A DNA stretch of 64,000 nt, taken from Erwinia sorbitola. GTDB taxonomy: Bacteria; Pseudomonadota; Gammaproteobacteria; Enterobacterales; Enterobacteriaceae. Where the stretch lies: positions 3,723,501 through 3,787,500 of the forward strand of contig NZ_CP046509.1 of assembly GCF_009738185.1 (NCBI RefSeq). The letters are read 5' to 3'. Position 1 is the first letter of the stretch, and every line of letters starts with the position of its first letter. Below are positions 62,158-64,000 of the stretch, one piece after another. Made by a program: the position numbers and the translations under genes. Below the pieces are notes generated by a model. That model worked only from the letters and a program-made list of their open reading frames with translations, did not search any database and had not been told where the DNA came from.

Positions 62158-64000
62158 TCACTTCTTCGGGGACGGAGTAGAAAACCGTTTTACCCGGCTG
62201 GTCGGCAGCGTGTTAGCCGGATCGTCAGGCCACAGATGCTTTGGATAGCGCCCTTTCATCTCCTTTTGCACTTCACGATAAGCTCCCGACCAGAATGCGG
62301 CCAAATCGCGGGTGATCTGCAACGGCCGCTGCGCCGGGGAGAGCAGCTCCAGCACCAGCGGCACACGCCCGTTCGCCACGCTGGGATTTTTCGCCTCGCC
62401 GTACATCTCCTGTAATCGCACCGCCAGCGCCGGAGGCTTGTCCTGATGATAGTGAATCGGCAAGCGGCTGCCGGTGGGTACCACATAATGAGTGGGCAGC
62501 ACCGCGTCCAGCTGCTGGCGTTGCGCCCATGTCAGCAGCCCGGCCAGCGCATTGCCCACATCAAGCTGGCGCAGGCCTTTGCCATCGCGCACGCCGCTCA
62601 TGGCAGGCAGCAGCCATTTCTCCAGCGTTGCCAGCAGCGCAGGCTCCTCTGCGGCGGGCCAGCCCCCTTCCGGCAGCCACTGGGCGGCACAAATCAGCCG
62701 CAAACGCAGCTGTTCAGCCTGCGGCGTCCAGTTGAGTACCGACAGGCCTTTACTGCGTACCCAGCGCAGCATCGCAGCGTGCAGCTCGCCCTCTTCAGGC
62801 TTCGCCAGCGGCTGTGATTTCAGTACCAGCTGACCAATCTGTTCACGACGCCAGGCGCGCAGGGTACCTTTTTCTTCATCCCACTCCACCTCGGTCTGCT
62901 GCTGTACCAGCGTCGGGCACTGGCTGACCAGCTGTTCAATATCCAGCGGCAGCGCCTGTAAAATCCGCGCATCCGGCTGGCCGTTGCCCTGCAATAAAGC
63001 AGGAGCGATCAGCCATTCGCTGCGGGTTAAGCCATCTTCACGATCGAGCGACGCTCCGCTACCGTTTGCCAGCTGATAACGCCCGTCCACGCCGCGTCGG
63101 CGCGCGATCCTGTCAGGAAATGCCGCCGCCAGCAGCGGTGCAATAAGGTCATCATCTGCCCGTCCTTCGCTGATATTTACACGCTGCTGCAGCTGACGTG
63201 CGCGGCGCTGCCACTGCGGCAAACGGCGATGGAAGCTGTCGCGCAGATCCGTACTGCCGCGCACCGGCTCCTCCAGCATCGCTACCAGTTGAGCCGCCGT
63301 GGCCACCGCATCGGGGTCACTCCCCGCCGCCATCAATAGCGCGGCAAAGCGTGGTTCACTGCCCAGCGAGGCCATTTTGCGCCCGCCGGAGGTCAGCCTG
63401 CCCTCTTCATCGGTCGCGCCCAGCTGTTGCAGCAGCTGACGCGCCGCCGCAATCCCAGCCTGAGGAGGTATATCCAGCCACTTAAGCTGGCTGACATCCT
63501 GGCAGCCCCACTGCAACAGATCGAGCCACAGGGCCGCGAGGTCGCAGTTAAGAATTTCCGGTTCACTATGGGTAGCGGCACGTTCAGCCTGCTCTTTAGC
63601 GATCAGATGCAGGCAGATACCCGGCTCCAGACGGCCGGCACGTCCGGCACGCTGCGTCATTGAAGCCTGACTGACGCGCTGGGTTTGCAGGCAGGTTACT
63701 CCGCTGCGCACGTCAAACTGCGCGCTGCGCTCCTGTGCGCTGTCTACCACCAGACGAATTCCCTCAATGGTCAGACTGGTTTCCGCAATATTGGTCGCCA
63801 GCACCACTTTACGACGTCCGGCAGGAGACGGCAGAATTGCCCGGCGCTGGTCAGCCAGCGACAGCGCACCGTACAGCGGACAGAGGTCAACATCGCTGGC
63901 AACTCTTTCCGCCAGCTGCGTCTGGACGCGTTGAATCTCCGAAACACCCGGCAGAAAGAGCAGCATCGATCCCGCTTCTTCACGCAAAAGCTGGCTGGCC
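62158..64000 (-). CDS. hrpB: HrpB, DEAH-box ATP-dependent RNA helicase-like protein, 5' end outside the window
   Basis: The C-terminal 613 or so residues; the reading frame stays open to position 64000, so the N-terminal helicase domain and start are missing. Present are LLFLPGVSEIQRVQ, VVLATNIAETSLTIEGIRLV and TQRAGRAGRLEPG (motifs of the second RecA-like domain), the HA2 region, and a C-terminal HrpB domain ending with a basic tail. Cellular role in enterics is unclear. In E. coli it stands next to mrcB. Confidence 0.95.
   Translation of the reverse strand, partial: ASQLLREEAGSMLLFLPGVSEIQRVQTQLAERVASDVDLCPLYGALSLADQRRAILPSPAGRRKVVLATNIAETSLTIEGIRLVVDSAQERSAQFDVRSGVTCLQTQRVSQASMTQRAGRAGRLEPGICLHLIAKEQAERAATHSEPEILNCDLAALWLDLLQWGCQDVSQLKWLDIPPQAGIAAARQLLQQLGATDEEGRLTSGGRKMASLGSEPRFAALLMAAGSDPDAVATAAQLVAMLEEPVRGSTDLRDSFHRRLPQWQRRARQLQQRVNISEGRADDDLIAPLLAAAFPDRIARRRGVDGRYQLANGSGASLDREDGLTRSEWLIAPALLQGNGQPDARILQALPLDIEQLVSQCPTLVQQQTEVEWDEEKGTLRAWRREQIGQLVLKSQPLAKPEEGELHAAMLRWVRSKGLSVLNWTPQAEQLRLRLICAAQWLPEGGWPAAEEPALLATLEKWLLPAMSGVRDGKGLRQLDVGNALAGLLTWAQRQQLDAVLPTHYVVPTGSRLPIHYHQDKPPALAVRLQEMYGEAKNPSVANGRVPLVLELLSPAQRPLQITRDLAAFWSGAYREVQKEMKGRYPKHLWPDDPANTLPTSRVKRFSTPSPKK

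Overview
The window is chromosomal DNA of an Enterobacterales bacterium. Almost every core protein reads as a close relative of its E. coli counterpart, and gene order largely follows the E. coli metQ-rcsF to fhu-mrcB-hrpB block. The missing neighbours (nlpE, cdaR and yadS are absent from their usual places), the ERIC-type intergenic repeats and the accessory genes suggest Erwiniaceae (Erwinia/Pantoea-like) rather than Escherichia. The genus call is an inference from memory of these loci.

Layout. 1-4.4 kb: the 3' part of metQ, rcsF, a second rcsF-like lipoprotein gene, trmO and proS, all on the plus strand. 4.5-8.2 kb: arfB and yaeQ (minus), yaeP and rof (plus), then a small cytochrome c gene overlapping the 3' end of tilS, and yaeR. 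8.3-30.6 kb: a long minus-strand run, ldcC-accA-dnaE-rnhB-lpxB-lpxA-fabZ-lpxD-skp-bamA-rseP-cdsA-ispU-dxr-frr-pyrH-tsf-rpsB. It combines envelope biogenesis (lipid A, phospholipid, undecaprenyl and isoprenoid precursors, outer-membrane assembly) with replication and translation genes. 30.9-36.3 kb: map, glnD, dapD and yaeH on the plus strand, with a paired hairpin repeat on either side of dapD. 36.4-45.4 kb: degP, dgt, mtnN, btuF, a small secreted protein, a four-unit tandem ERIC array, erpA, clcA and hemL. 45.5-55.2 kb: fhuB-fhuD-fhuC-fhuA (ferrichrome uptake, with a Fur-box-like site), a class A acid phosphatase and mrcB.

The main accessory region is 55.4-62.1 kb, between mrcB and hrpB, which are adjacent in E. 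coli. It holds a LysR regulator divergent from a compact operon: a flavoprotein oxidoreductase, two carboxymuconolactone-decarboxylase/AhpD-fold proteins (one with the full AhpD catalytic geometry, one without), and a complete polar-amino-acid-type ABC importer (ATPase, binding protein, two permeases). It looks like a regulated uptake-plus-oxidation module for a small, unidentified substrate, and it is the best candidate here for an undescribed system. The window ends inside hrpB.

Repeats are a second theme. ERIC elements lie in the ispU-dxr and rpsB-tsf gaps. Next to erpA four ERIC units stand in tandem, and their lengths differ by whole steps of an internal 7-bp repeat.
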